Source: Clostridiales bacterium
Lineage (GTDB): Bacteria > Bacillota > Clostridia > Oscillospirales > Oscillospiraceae
Assembly (NCBI GenBank): GCA_004558115.1
Contig: SFDT01000026.1
Span: forward strand, 1 to 41,755
Length of the DNA stretch: 41,755 nt
Reading direction: 5' to 3'
Below, piece by piece: positions 14,826-23,629 of this stretch. A program made the position numbers and the translations under genes. Every line of letters begins with the position of its first letter. Within the stretch, counting starts at the first letter, position 1. Under the pieces are notes generated by a model. It searched no databases. It was not told where the DNA came from and saw only the letters and a list, made by a program, of their open reading frames with translations.

Positions 14826-15959
14826 TTACAGCATGGGCATCCGGGTGTCGTGATGCTCCCGCAGGGCCTGGACGCAGGCGTCGATGTCCGCACGGGTGGT
14901 CTCCGGGCCGAAGCTCAGGCGGATGACGCCGCCGGCCACCCGCTTGGGCAGCTTCAGCGCCGCCACCACGTGGCTGGGCTTGCCCTGGTGGCAGGCGGAG
15001 CCGGCGGAGATGCAGATGCCCCGGCTGCCCAGGTCGTTGACGATGTTCTGGCTGGGCCAGCCCGCCAGAGACACCGCCAGAATGTGGGGGGCCGTGCCGT
15101 CGGCGATGCGCTGGCAGTCGGGAATGGCGGTGAGCTGCTCCGCGGCGTAGGCCTTGATGTCCGCCATATGGGCCAGCTTGTCTGTGAGGTTTTCCGTCCG
15201 CAGCTCCACGGCCTTGGCAAAGCCCGCGATCTGGGCCGTGGCCTCCGTGCCGGAGCGCAGGGCGGATTCCTGGCCGCCGCCGGCCAGCAGGGGGCGGGGG
15301 TTCCGCACCCGCGGGCCGATGTACAGCGCGCCCACGCCCTTGGGGCCGCCGATCTTGTGGCCGGAGATGGTGATGAAGTCGGCGCCCAGGGTCCTGGCGG
15401 TGAAGGGCACCTTCAAAAAGCCCTGAACGGCGTCGGTGTGCAGCAGCGTCTTGGGGTTCTTCGCCGCCAGGCCCCGGGCAATGTCAGCGATGGGGTAGAC
15501 GTTCCCCAGCTCGTTGTTCACCATCATGACGGACACCAGGGCCGTGTCTGGCCGGACGGCGGCGAGCACCTGCTCCGCCGTGATGCTGCCCCTGCCGTTG
15601 GGGGTGAGATACGTCACCTCGTAGCCCTGCTTTTCCATCCAGCGGCAGGATTCCAGGATGGCGCTGTGCTCCACGGCGGTGGTGACGATGTGGCGGCCTA
15701 GATGCCGGTTTTGCCAGCAGGCCGCCTGGATGGCCCAGTTGTCCCCCTCGGTGCCGCAGGAGGTGAAAAACAGCCGCCCGGCGTCACAGCCCAGGGCGTC
15801 CGCCACGGTCCTGCGCCAGGCCTCCACCTGCTTTTTCATGTCCAGCCCCAGAGGGTACTGGGAGCTGGGGTTGCCGAAGCGTTCCGTCAAAACGGCGTAC
15901 ATGGCGTCCGCCACCTCCCGGGGCACCGGCGTGGTGGCGGCGTGGTCCAGATAGATCAT
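14826..15959 (-). CDS. cysteine desulfurase family protein (NifS/IscS-like)
   Basis: 377-aa class-V PLP aminotransferase-fold enzyme; members take sulfur from cysteine to a persulfide for Fe-S clusters or tRNA thiolation. Seen: IYLDHAATTPVP at the start, AVEHSAILES (PLP-stacking His), HTDAVQ, PLP lysine K202 in ITISGHKIGGPKG, and the catalytic cysteine C323 in ISAGSACHQG. No IscU partner is adjacent. mtaB, a methylthiotransferase needing Fe-S clusters and sulfur, is divergent from it, which fits. The ATG at 15959 has GGGAG 8 nt upstream; an in-frame ATG at 15977 lacks a ribosome site. Confidence 0.92.
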   Translation of the reverse strand: MIYLDHAATTPVPREVADAMYAVLTERFGNPSSQYPLGLDMKKQVEAWRRTVADALGCDAGRLFFTSCGTEGDNWAIQAACWQNRHLGRHIVTTAVEHSAILESCRWMEKQGYEVTYLTPNGRGSITAEQVLAAVRPDTALVSVMMVNNELGNVYPIADIARGLAAKNPKTLLHTDAVQGFLKVPFTARTLGADFITISGHKIGGPKGVGALYIGPRVRNPRPLLAGGGQESALRSGTEATAQIAGFAKAVELRTENLTDKLAHMADIKAYAAEQLTAIPDCQRIADGTAPHILAVSLAGWPSQNIVNDLGSRGICISAGSACHQGKPSHVVAALKLPKRVAGGVIRLSFGPETTRADIDACVQALREHHDTRMPML

Positions 15960-15983
15960 CGGAGAAACTCCCTTCATTAGGTC

Positions 15984-16012
15984 TTGCTCATTGGAGAAAA
16001 TAAACGTATAAT
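15984..16012 (+). promoter_or_regulatory. mtaB promoter
   Basis: TTGCTC at 15984-15989, 17 bp, TATAAT at 16007-16012; expected start near 16019. Confidence 0.75.
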
Positions 16013-16030
16013 TAAAAAGATAGCCAACCT

Positions 16031-16059
16031 ATTATATAGAGATTTGAAAGAAAGTGCAA
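16031..16059 (-). promoter_or_regulatory. cysteine desulfurase operon promoter
   Basis: Minus strand TTGCAC (16059-16054), 17 bp, TATAAT (16036-16031). It faces away from and overlaps the transcribed leader of mtaB, so the two divergent units overlap at their 5' ends. Confidence 0.75.
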
Positions 16060-16068
16060 GGAGATTCC

Positions 16069-17355
16069 ATGAGAGTTGCCATTTACACCCTCGGGTGCAA
16101 AATGAATCAATATGAGACCCAGGCCATGGAGCAGCTGCTGCGGCGGAAGGGCCACCAGGTGGTGGACTTTTCCCAGGAGGCGGACGCCTACGTGGTGAAC
16201 ACCTGCTCCGTCACCGCCGTCAGTGACCAGAAGTCCCGGAAGGTCCTCCACCGGGTCCGCCGGGAGCGGCCCGGCGCCGTGCTGGCGGTGTGCGGCTGCT
16301 ATCCCCAGACCCACGTGGAGGATGTGCGGAAGCTGGACGTGGACCTCATCGCCGGCACCGGCGACCGCGCCGGCTTTGTGGACCTTTTGGAGCAGGCGGT
16401 GGAGGAGCGGCGGCCCCTGGAGCTGGTGGACCGCTCCTTTGACCGGCGGCAGTTCGAGGTGCTGCCTGCCGGCGGCATGGAGAACCGGACCCGGGCCATG
16501 CTGAAGGTAGAGGACGGCTGCGTGAACTTTTGCTCCTACTGCATCATCCCCTATGCCCGGGGGCCGGTGCGGTCCCTGCCCCTGGACAAGGCCGTGGAGC
16601 AGGCGGCCCAGCTGAAGGCGGAGGGCTACCGGGAGATCGTCATCACCGGCATCGAGATCTCCTCCTGGGGCCGGGACCTGAAAAACGGCCTGACCCTCGT
16701 CGACTTGATGGAGGCTATCTCCGCCGCGGCTCCCGGCGTCCGCATCCGCCTGGGCAGTCTGGAGCCCCGCACCGTCACGGAGGAATTCTGCCGCCGGGCG
16801 GCGGCGCTGCCGGACCTTTGCCCCCAGTTCCATCTGTCCATGCAGAGCGGCTGCGACGACACCTTGAAGCGCATGAACCGCAAGTACGGCACGGCGCGGT
16901 ATCTGGAGTCCGTGGAGCTTTTGAACCGCTTCTTTGACCGGCCCGCCGTCACCACGGATATGATCGTGGGCTTTCCGGAGGAGACGGAGGAGGAGTTTGC
17001 CAAGACCCTGGACTTCATCCGCCGCTGCGGCTTCGCCCAGATGCATATTTTTCCCTACTCCATCCGCCCCGGCACCCCGGCGGCGGAGATGGAGCAGGTG
17101 CCCAAGGCCGTGAAGGAGGACCGGGCCCGCCGGGCCGCCGCCGCGGCGGCGGACATGCACCGGGCGTATCTGGACGGCTGCGTGGGGAAGACGTACCCCG
17201 TGCTGTTTGAGCAGCCCCGGGACGGCAAATTCTCCGGCCATGCCCCCAACTACATGGAGGTGCTGGCGGAGGGAGAGGACCTGCACAACCAGGTAAAGCC
17301 GGTCCGCATCACCGGCACCGACGGCCAGGTGTTATTTGGAGAGTTGGAGGCGTGA
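16069..17355 (+). CDS. mtaB: tRNA (t6A37) methylthiotransferase MtaB
   Basis: 428-aa radical-SAM methylthiotransferase (MtaB/YqeV) that converts t6A37 to ms2t6A37 in tRNAs reading ANN codons. Three parts are seen: an N-terminal UPF0004 domain with cluster cysteines C10 (YTLGCKMNQ), C46 and C77 (CGCY); the radical-SAM domain with C151-x3-C155-x2-C158 (CVNFCSYC); and a C-terminal TRAM-like segment from about 365. The ATG at 16069 has AAGGAG 5 nt upstream; a GTG at 16054 is less likely. First gene of mtaB / yfbR-like / FCD, spaced 4 and 17 bp. Confidence 0.94.
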   Translation: MRVAIYTLGCKMNQYETQAMEQLLRRKGHQVVDFSQEADAYVVNTCSVTAVSDQKSRKVLHRVRRERPGAVLAVCGCYPQTHVEDVRKLDVDLIAGTGDRAGFVDLLEQAVEERRPLELVDRSFDRRQFEVLPAGGMENRTRAMLKVEDGCVNFCSYCIIPYARGPVRSLPLDKAVEQAAQLKAEGYREIVITGIEISSWGRDLKNGLTLVDLMEAISAAAPGVRIRLGSLEPRTVTEEFCRRAAALPDLCPQFHLSMQSGCDDTLKRMNRKYGTARYLESVELLNRFFDRPAVTTDMIVGFPEETEEEFAKTLDFIRRCGFAQMHIFPYSIRPGTPAAEMEQVPKAVKEDRARRAAAAAADMHRAYLDGCVGKTYPVLFEQPRDGKFSGHAPNYMEVLAEGEDLHNQVKPVRITGTDGQVLFGELEA

Positions 17356-17359
17356 GCGT

Positions 17360-17935
17360 ATGAAAAGCCACTTTTTCGCCTATATTTCCCGGATGCGCTT
17401 CATCCAGAGGTGGGCCCTCATGCGCAACACCGCTCCGGAGAACGTCCAGGAGCACAGCCACCAGGTGGCCGTCCTGGCCCACGCCCTGGCCCTCATCCGC
17501 AATGAGAAGTTCGGCGGCCGCACCGACCCGGGGGCCGTGGCCGTGGCGGCGCTGTACCACGACGCCAGCGAGATCCTCACCGGCGACATGCCCACCCCCA
17601 TCAAATACGACAACCCCGCCATCCGCCGGGCCTACAAGGATGTGGAGGCCGTGGCGGAGAGCCGCCTGCTGCACATGCTGCCGCCGGAGCTGCAAGGGGT
17701 CTACGCCCCCATCCTCACCCCGGCGGACCCGGAGGTCGAACAGCTGGTGAAGGCGGCGGACAAGCTCTCCGCCTACATCAAGTGCGTGGAGGAGCTGAAG
17801 GCCGGCAACCTGGAGTTCCGGGAGGCCGCCGCCCAGACCCGGGCGGCCCTGGAGGGCTACGGCCTGCCGGAGGTGGCGTATTTTCTGGACACCTTTATGG
17901 ACAGCTTTTCCCTGAGCCTGGATGAGCTGAAGTAG
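17360..17935 (+). CDS. YfbR-like HD-domain 5'-nucleotidase
   Basis: 191-aa HD-superfamily phosphohydrolase resembling E. coli YfbR, which dephosphorylates deoxyribonucleoside 5'-monophosphates using a divalent metal. The metal and substrate residues line up: R17-W18 (IQRWAL), H32 in VQEHSH, the H67-D68 pair in ALYHDASE, and D134 in KAADKLSAYIKC; the segment GDMPTPIKYDNP is also family-typical. It starts 4 bp after mtaB with TTGGAGG as ribosome site, so it is in the same operon. Likely part of dNTP pool control. Confidence 0.9.
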   Translation: MKSHFFAYISRMRFIQRWALMRNTAPENVQEHSHQVAVLAHALALIRNEKFGGRTDPGAVAVAALYHDASEILTGDMPTPIKYDNPAIRRAYKDVEAVAESRLLHMLPPELQGVYAPILTPADPEVEQLVKAADKLSAYIKCVEELKAGNLEFREAAAQTRAALEGYGLPEVAYFLDTFMDSFSLSLDELK

Positions 17936-17952
17936 CATGAGGAGAGAGACAT

Positions 17953-18381
17953 ATGGAGCGATATTTTGAAAAACTGCTGGAGACCCGGGCAGCCCTGGAG
18001 TGCGCCCTGGTGTACCTGGCCGCCCAGAAGGCCGCTCCCGCCGACGGCGACAAGCTGCGCCAGCCCCTCAGCTACGCCATCGCCCGGGACATCGACTATC
18101 AGCTGGAGCGGGATTTCGACTTCCACCTGGCCATCGCGGACATCGCCGACAACGACTATCTCCGCCGCAGCCTCCAGAGCCTCATGGTGCAGATCACGGA
18201 GTATCTCAGCCGCAACCGGGCCCTGCTGCCGGAGGTGGATGACCAGTCCGCCTCCCAGCACTGGAACATCATGGTGGCCATTCTGGCCAATGACCCGGAC
18301 CGGGCGGAGCAGACCATGCGGTCCCACATGCAGTATGTGACCCGGCTGTACTCCCGGGAGCTGGACCGGGGACACCTGTAA
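17953..18381 (+). CDS. stand-alone FCD (GntR-type effector) domain
   Basis: 142-aa all-helical protein matching only the C-terminal FCD ligand-binding domain of GntR-family regulators. The three metal-ligand-like histidines are present: H58 in ERDFDFHLAIAD, H103 in QHWNIMVAI, and H125 in EQTMRSHMQYV, plus the D/N of ADNDYL. The winged-helix DNA-binding half (about 70 residues) is missing, and the 17 bp upstream cannot encode it. A good GAGGAGAG ribosome site and an ATG at 17953 show this is a complete gene, not a fragment lost at a frameshift. It may be a free ligand-binding protein or bind a partner regulator. Confidence 0.78.
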   Translation: MERYFEKLLETRAALECALVYLAAQKAAPADGDKLRQPLSYAIARDIDYQLERDFDFHLAIADIADNDYLRRSLQSLMVQITEYLSRNRALLPEVDDQSASQHWNIMVAILANDPDRAEQTMRSHMQYVTRLYSRELDRGHL

Positions 18382-18389
18382 AAACAAAC

Positions 18390-18423
18390 ACATCCCCCGC
18401 GCCACAGGGCGCGGGGGATGTTT
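18390..18423. terminator. bidirectional terminator
   Basis: 13-bp stem 18391-18403 / 18408-18420 (CATCCCCCGCGCC), loop ACAG, short T-run; between convergent FCD and brnQ genes. Confidence 0.8.
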
Positions 18424-18427
18424 CATA

Positions 18428-19777
18428 TCAGGCGCGCTTTTTGGCGGCAAAGTGCCACGCTAGGCCCACCGCCAATCCCAGGCAGGCGGGCACCACCCAG
18501 CCCATGCCGATGGAGAAGAAGGGCAGGGCCCGGCCGGCGGGCGCCAGCAGGGCGTCGGCGTGGAGGAAGGCCTTGGCCCCCTCCGGGAGATTGTTCAAAA
18601 AGTCCAGGGCGGCGGCCAGGGCCGTGGGCACCGTAACCGCCACGAACACCCGCCGGTCATAGCCGAACCAGCCCCCCGCCAGGCTCAGCAAAATGAGGGT
18701 GATGGTCAGGGGATACAGGAACATCAGCACCGGCAGGGACAGCTGGATGATGCGGCTGAGGCCGAAGTTGGCCACACAGAAGGAGAACAGGCAGAACACG
18801 ACGGTGTATGCCTTGTAGCTGAGGGACTTGGGGAACAGCTCCACAAAGGTGGAGGCGCAGGAGGTGATGAGGCCGATGGCGGTCTTCAGGCAGGCGAAGG
18901 TGACGGTGATGCCCAGCAGCACGCCGCCGAAGGTGCCGAAATAGTGAGTGCCGATGCGGTACAGGCCCTCGCCGCCGTCGGCGCAGATGCCGTACACCGC
19001 CCGGGACTGGGCGCCCACCACCGCCAGCATGCAGTAGATGCCCGCCATGAGAAGAGAGCTGAACACGCCGGCTTTCACCGTGACGGCGGACACCGCCTTG
19101 GGGGACCGGACCCCCAGCTCCCGGATGGCGCTGATGAGCACGATGCCGAAGGCCAAAGCCGCCGGGGCGTCCACGGTGTTGTAGCCGTCCAGAAAGCCCT
19201 GGAAAAAGCTCATGCCGGCGTAGGTGCCCACCGGCTCCGAGGCGCCCACGGCGCCCATGGGCCGCAGCAGGGCCGTGACGGTGAGGATACCCAGAAACAG
19301 CAAAAACAGGGGATTGAGAATTTTTCCCACCCAGGTGAGGATGCCGGAGGGCCGCAGGGAGAAGTACAGCACCACCAGGAAAAAGAGGGCCGAGAACACG
19401 CACAGGGCCAGCCGCGCGTGCTCCTGGGGCAGCAGGGGCAGCAGCCCCACGTTGAAGGACACGGTGGCGGTGCGGGGGATGGCGAACAGGGGGCCGATGG
19501 TCAGGTACAGCAGGCAGGTGAAAAAGTAGCTGTACTTTTTGCCCACCAGGCACCCCAGCTCAAACATGCCGTCGCTGCGGGAGATGCCCATGGCGGCGAT
19601 GCCCAGCAGGGGCAGTCCCACGCCGGTGAGGCAGAAGCCAGCTACCGCCGGCCAGACGGCGGCGCCGGCCTGCTGGCCCATGTGGACGGGGAAGATCAGG
19701 TTGCCGGCCCCGAAAAACAGGCCGAACAGCATGGAGGACAGGAACACGTATTCCCTGGCGGTGAGTTTTCGATCCAT
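18428..19777 (-). CDS. brnQ: branched-chain amino acid carrier BrnQ
   Basis: 449-aa membrane carrier of the LIVCS family (branched-chain amino acid transport system II), importing leucine, isoleucine and valine with Na+ or H+. It starts with VFLSSMLFGLFFGAGNLIFPVHMGQQAG, where the FGAGNLIFP stretch is a family hallmark, and has about 12 hydrophobic segments. It lies 21 bp after recG and is probably co-transcribed with it; no functional link is obvious. The C-terminus ends AKKRA before a shared terminator. Confidence 0.93.
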   Translation of the reverse strand: MDRKLTAREYVFLSSMLFGLFFGAGNLIFPVHMGQQAGAAVWPAVAGFCLTGVGLPLLGIAAMGISRSDGMFELGCLVGKKYSYFFTCLLYLTIGPLFAIPRTATVSFNVGLLPLLPQEHARLALCVFSALFFLVVLYFSLRPSGILTWVGKILNPLFLLFLGILTVTALLRPMGAVGASEPVGTYAGMSFFQGFLDGYNTVDAPAALAFGIVLISAIRELGVRSPKAVSAVTVKAGVFSSLLMAGIYCMLAVVGAQSRAVYGICADGGEGLYRIGTHYFGTFGGVLLGITVTFACLKTAIGLITSCASTFVELFPKSLSYKAYTVVFCLFSFCVANFGLSRIIQLSLPVLMFLYPLTITLILLSLAGGWFGYDRRVFVAVTVPTALAAALDFLNNLPEGAKAFLHADALLAPAGRALPFFSIGMGWVVPACLGLAVGLAWHFAAKKRA

Positions 19778-19798
19778 GACACGTTACCTCGTTTTCTT

Positions 19799-21847
19799 TC
19801 AGTTCAAAGTGTCGGCGTTCTGGGTGAACAGCTCCGTCACCCGCGCCGCCGTGGCGGGGCAGGAGGCAAGCTCCGCATCCCGGGCCAGCAGGGCTTCCGC
19901 CGCCGCCTGGGCCTCCTGGAGCAGCCGGGTGTCGCAGCCGATGTCCGCCACCCGCAGGCCCGGCAGGCCGTGCTGCCGCTGGCCGAAAAAATCGCCGGGA
20001 CCCCGGAGCCGCAGGTCCTCCTCGGCGATCTGGAAGCCGTCGGAGGTCTTCGTCATGACCTTCAGCCGCTGGCGGGTCTCGTCGTTTTGGTTGTCGGAGA
20101 TGAGGATGCAGTAAGACTGGTGGGCGCCCCGGCCCACCCGGCCCCGCAGCTGGTGGAGCTGGGAAAGGCCAAAGCGCTCCGCGTTCTCAATGACCATGAC
20201 GGCGGCGTTGGGTACGTCCACGCCCACCTCGATGACGGTGGTGGACACCAGAATGTCCGCCTCCCCGGCGGCAAAGGCGGCCATGACGGCGTCCTTCTCC
20301 CTGGGCTTCATCTTGCCGTGGACGAAGGACACCCGCAGGTCCGGGAATACCTCCGCCTGGAGCATTTTGGCGTAGGCGGTGACGGCCTTCCGCTCGTCGG
20401 GCAGCTGGTCGTTCTCCTCCACCATCGGGCAGACGATATAGGCCTGCCGCCCCTCCGCTGCCAGCTTACGGAGAAATTGGTACACCCGGGGGTGGTAGCT
20501 GCCGGGGACGGCGTAGGTCTCAATGGGCTTGCGGCCGGGGGGCAGCTGGTCGATGACGGATACGTCCAGGTCCCCGTACAAAATGAGGGCCAGGGTCCTG
20601 GGAATGGGGGTGGCGGACATGACCAGGGTGTGGGGATGGCTGCCCTTGGCTGCCAGAGCCGCCCGCTGTCCGACGCCGAAGCGGTGCTGCTCGTCGGTGA
20701 CCACCAGGCCCAGGTCCCGGAAGTCCACCCCCTCCGACAAAAGGGCGTGGGTGCCGATGACAAAGTCCGCCTCTCCCGCCGCCAGGCGGGCGGCAATGGC
20801 CCGCTTTTCCCGGGCGGGGGCGGAGCCGGTCAGCAGGGCGCACCGGATGCCAAGAGGCTCCAGCAAGGGGGCGAGGCCCCCGTAGTGCTGCTGGGCCAAA
20901 ATCTCCGTGGGAGCCATCAGGGCCGCCTGTCGGCCGTTCTGCACCATAAAGTACACGCAGGCGGCGGCCACCATGGTCTTGCCGGAGCCTACGTCCCCCT
21001 GGCACAGGCGGTTCATGGGGATGCCCCGCTCCATGTCGGCCAGGGCCTCGTCCACACAGCGGCGCTGGGCGTCCGTCAGGGTGAAGGGGAGGGCGCTGTA
21101 AAACCGGTCCATATCCACGGCACGGCAGGGCTCCACCTGCACCACCTCCCGCCGCCGGCGCAGCCGCTTCAACCCGATGGTGAACAAAAACAGCTCCTCA
21201 AAGGCCAGCCGGCGCCGGGCCAGGTCCAAGGCCTCGGCACTCTCCGGAAAGTGGATGTTCTCGTAGGCGTAGCCGATGCGGCACAGGTGGTGCTCCCGCC
21301 GGACCTCGTCCGGCAGGGCGTCCGGCAGAATGTCGGCGCAGGCGTTCAGCCCCTGGCGGATGGACCGGGACAGCACCAGCTGGCTCACCCCCGCCGTCAG
21401 GGGGTAGATGGGCACGATGCGGCCCGTCACCTCCCGGCGGCCCTCCGCCTCCACCACCGGGGAGGCCATGGTCCTGCGCAGGAGGTTTCCCTCCGCCTTT
21501 CCGTAAAAATAATAGGTCTCCCCCTGGCGGAGCTGGTTTTTCAGCCAGGTCTGGTTGAAAAACGTCACGTCCAGTACGCCGGACTCGTCCACGGCCCGGA
21601 CCTTGATGAGGTCCATGCCCTTTCGGATGTGGGCGATGGTGGGAGGCGAAGCGATCATGGCGGCCACGCAGGCGCTCTCACCGGGAACCAGGTCCGCGAT
21701 GCGCTTGACCTGGGTGCGGTCCTCGTATTTGCGCGGGAACCAGCTGATGAGGTCCCGCAGGGTGAAGATGCCCAGCTTCCCCAGGGCCTTGGCCCGCTGC
21801 TCGCCGATGCCGCGGATCATCCGCACATCCGTGCTCAACTCCGCCAT
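19799..21847 (-). CDS. recG: ATP-dependent DNA helicase RecG
   Basis: 682-aa superfamily-2 helicase that remodels stalled forks and branch-migrates Holliday junctions. An N-terminal wedge/OB domain comes first, starting with RMIRGIGEQRAKALGKLGI and LISWFPRKYEDR. Helicase motifs follow: Walker A GDVGSGKT at 284-291, Ia MAPTEILA, II DEQH at 385-388, III SATPIPRTL, V STTVIEVGVDVPNA and VI QLRGRVGRG. The C-terminal TRG-like stretch RLRGPGDFFGQRQHG couples ATPase to fork movement. Normal length. Start at 21847 has AAAGGCGG upstream; promoter on the minus strand at 21919-21891. The 1143-codon reading frame on the opposite strand is a shadow. Confidence 0.96.
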   Translation of the reverse strand: MAELSTDVRMIRGIGEQRAKALGKLGIFTLRDLISWFPRKYEDRTQVKRIADLVPGESACVAAMIASPPTIAHIRKGMDLIKVRAVDESGVLDVTFFNQTWLKNQLRQGETYYFYGKAEGNLLRRTMASPVVEAEGRREVTGRIVPIYPLTAGVSQLVLSRSIRQGLNACADILPDALPDEVRREHHLCRIGYAYENIHFPESAEALDLARRRLAFEELFLFTIGLKRLRRRREVVQVEPCRAVDMDRFYSALPFTLTDAQRRCVDEALADMERGIPMNRLCQGDVGSGKTMVAAACVYFMVQNGRQAALMAPTEILAQQHYGGLAPLLEPLGIRCALLTGSAPAREKRAIAARLAAGEADFVIGTHALLSEGVDFRDLGLVVTDEQHRFGVGQRAALAAKGSHPHTLVMSATPIPRTLALILYGDLDVSVIDQLPPGRKPIETYAVPGSYHPRVYQFLRKLAAEGRQAYIVCPMVEENDQLPDERKAVTAYAKMLQAEVFPDLRVSFVHGKMKPREKDAVMAAFAAGEADILVSTTVIEVGVDVPNAAVMVIENAERFGLSQLHQLRGRVGRGAHQSYCILISDNQNDETRQRLKVMTKTSDGFQIAEEDLRLRGPGDFFGQRQHGLPGLRVADIGCDTRLLQEAQAAAEALLARDAELASCPATAARVTELFTQNADTLN

Positions 21848-21890
21848 ATTCCACCGCCTTTCCGCAAGCGTGTGCAAAAATACATGATTT

Positions 21891-21919
21891 ATTATATAAT
21901 ACCTCCGGAGAAAACACAA
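21891..21919 (-). promoter_or_regulatory. recG promoter
   Basis: Minus strand TTGTGT (21919-21914), 17 bp, TATAAT (21896-21891). Confidence 0.65.
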
Positions 21920-21966
21920 GGAATCCCCCCTATCGCAAAAACAGGGAACCGGCGGCAAAAAAATGT

Positions 21967-21990
21967 GACCTTTCGTGCGCCCCGGTCGTA
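21967..21990 (+). promoter_or_regulatory. ECF-type promoter of the first sigma factor
   Basis: GACC at 21967-21970 (in TGTGACC), 16 bp, CGTA at 21987-21990. It matches the AACC-N16-CGT pattern of self-activating ECF sigma genes. Confidence 0.55.
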
Positions 21991-22015
21991 AAAACAACAA
22001 AGGGAGGTGACAGCC

Positions 22016-22486
22016 GTGGAGCAGCGGGAGGAGGTATTTGACCGGGTGTACCGGGAATATGGCCCGGCACTGTACCGCTTCTGCCTGATGCAGATGAAAA
22101 ACACCGCCGACGCGGAGGACGTGATGCAGGAGGTGTTCGTGAAGCGGCTGTACCAGGCGCCGCCCTTCCAGACGCCGGAGCATGAACGGCGGTGGCTGTT
22201 CCGGGTGGCGCTGAACCAGTGCCGGGACGAGTGGAAGCGCAGCTGCCGGACAGAGCTGCCCTTGGAGGCGGCGGCCCTGGTGGCGGTGCCGGAGCCGGAG
22301 CGGGCGCTTTTGGAGCAGGTGGCGGCCCTGCCGGAAAAGCTGCGGACCGTCCTCCACCTCCATTACTGCGAGGGCTACTCCCAGCAGGAGATCGCCTCGC
22401 TGCTGGGCATCACGGTGTCGGCGGTGAAAATGCGGATGAAGCGGGGCCGGGAGGCCCTGCGGAGCAGTTGGGAGGGAGCGGAATGA
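22016..22486 (+). CDS. ECF RNA polymerase sigma factor (sigma-70 family)
   Basis: 156-aa extracytoplasmic-function sigma factor. Region 2: YGPALYRFCLMQMKNTADAEDVMQEVF, with the conserved A-EDVxQE-F; region 4: LPEKLRTVLHLHYCEGYSQQEIA and LLGITVSAVKMRMKRGR, the HTH that reads the -35. The start is taken as GTG at 22016, 8 nt after GGGAGG; an upstream GTG at 22007 overlaps the ribosome site. It overlaps the downstream membrane protein by ATGA, the classic sigma/anti-sigma arrangement. The upstream ECF-like promoter suggests autoregulation. Confidence 0.9.
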   Translation: MEQREEVFDRVYREYGPALYRFCLMQMKNTADAEDVMQEVFVKRLYQAPPFQTPEHERRWLFRVALNQCRDEWKRSCRTELPLEAAALVAVPEPERALLEQVAALPEKLRTVLHLHYCEGYSQQEIASLLGITVSAVKMRMKRGREALRSSWEGAE

Positions 22487-23619
22487 ACCGATATGCAAAA
22501 GCCATGAAAGCCTGCACCCCTCCGGCGGAGCTGGAGGCGCGGCTGCGGGAAAAGGTGCTGGCGGCGGAACGCCCCAAAGGCCATGTCCTGCGGCCCTGGA
22601 GCCTGGCCCGGAAGGCCGCTCTGGCGGCGGCACTGGTGGCGGTGCTGACGGTGTCCGTGGGGGCGGCGGTGCTGGTGGAGTGGGACGCCATCTTCACGGC
22701 GCGCTTCGGCCCGGAGGCGTCCGCTTCCCCGGTGGCGGAGAGTTTGTTTCAGAAGGTGGGCGCCGCCTCTTCGTGCGGCGATGTGACCTTGACGGTCCGG
22801 GAGGCCGTGGGGGACAGCAAGAGCATTTACCTCATTCTGGACTACCGCCTGCCGGATTCTGTGGACCGGGCGGCGGTCCAGGCGGCGTGGGACAGCGAGA
22901 CGGGCCGGGTGGGCTGCCCGGATGTGCAGTTCTATGCCACGGGCGAGGTGACCTGGGAGGACCTCCGGTCCAGGGACGGGGAACGGTGGCCGGAGATTGA
23001 CTGGACGAATTACGCGGCCTACAGCCGGTACAGCGCGAACAATGCCTTGACAGTCTACCGGTTTACCGGCGGCTCCGGCTCCTCCGTATCGGCCCAGAGC
23101 TACGACCCGGACACCGGGGTTTTGACGTACCTGGTGCGCTTCACCACCCAGTCCCAGACCCAGAACCTGACGGACCGGCCCCTGACGCTGCTGGTGCTGC
23201 CGCCCACCGTCACCGCGGCGGGCGGGGAGCAGGCGCTGGCGGACCACCCCGCCATCGTCACCTTCCAGCCGGGATACACCGCCCGGGCCCGGCAGGGCCA
23301 GACGCGGGACCCGGAGACCCGGTTTTCCGCGGAGGTCATCCTCTCGCCCCTGTCCATCACCGTGTCCTGCGGCAGCACGGACCTCGCGGACTGCGGCGCC
23401 CTGCGGCAGGCGGTGCGCCTTGTCTGGGAGGACGGCGGCGAAACGCCGCTGGCCGATATGACCCGGGGGTACAGCGGCAGCGAGAGCAGCTACCGGGTGG
23501 ACGGCCAGGTCCATTACCGGACCAGCATGTCCGCCCAGTTCCTGGAGCTTCAGGACATCAGCCGGGTGGCGGCCGTCCGGGTGGGAGACTACCAGGTCCC
23601 CTTGCAGCCGGAGGCATAA
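22483..23619 (+). CDS. membrane-anchored anti-sigma-like protein (DUF4179 type)
   Basis: 378 aa. A short cytoplasmic head (YAKAMKACTPPAELEARLREKVLAA) precedes a single transmembrane helix at about 44-63 (RKAALAAALVAVLTVSVGAA) and a long outside region. The opening of the outside part (WDAIFTARFGPEAS, GDVTLTVREAVGDSKSIYLILDYRLP) resembles DUF4179 proteins paired with ECF factors. By position, and because the start overlaps the sigma stop (ATGA), it is probably the cognate regulator that holds the sigma factor until an envelope signal arrives. No zinc-binding HxxxCxxC anti-sigma motif is seen, so the inhibition mode is open. Confidence 0.75.
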   Translation: MNRYAKAMKACTPPAELEARLREKVLAAERPKGHVLRPWSLARKAALAAALVAVLTVSVGAAVLVEWDAIFTARFGPEASASPVAESLFQKVGAASSCGDVTLTVREAVGDSKSIYLILDYRLPDSVDRAAVQAAWDSETGRVGCPDVQFYATGEVTWEDLRSRDGERWPEIDWTNYAAYSRYSANNALTVYRFTGGSGSSVSAQSYDPDTGVLTYLVRFTTQSQTQNLTDRPLTLLVLPPTVTAAGGEQALADHPAIVTFQPGYTARARQGQTRDPETRFSAEVILSPLSITVSCGSTDLADCGALRQAVRLVWEDGGETPLADMTRGYSGSESSYRVDGQVHYRTSMSAQFLELQDISRVAAVRVGDYQVPLQPEA

Positions 23620-23629
23620 GGATACGAAA

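Noticed and set aside
18560..21991. 1143-codon open frame on the plus strand over brnQ-recG
   Set aside because: Same reason: antisense to two recognised genes; low-complexity Gly/Ala/His/Gln composition typical of a shadow.
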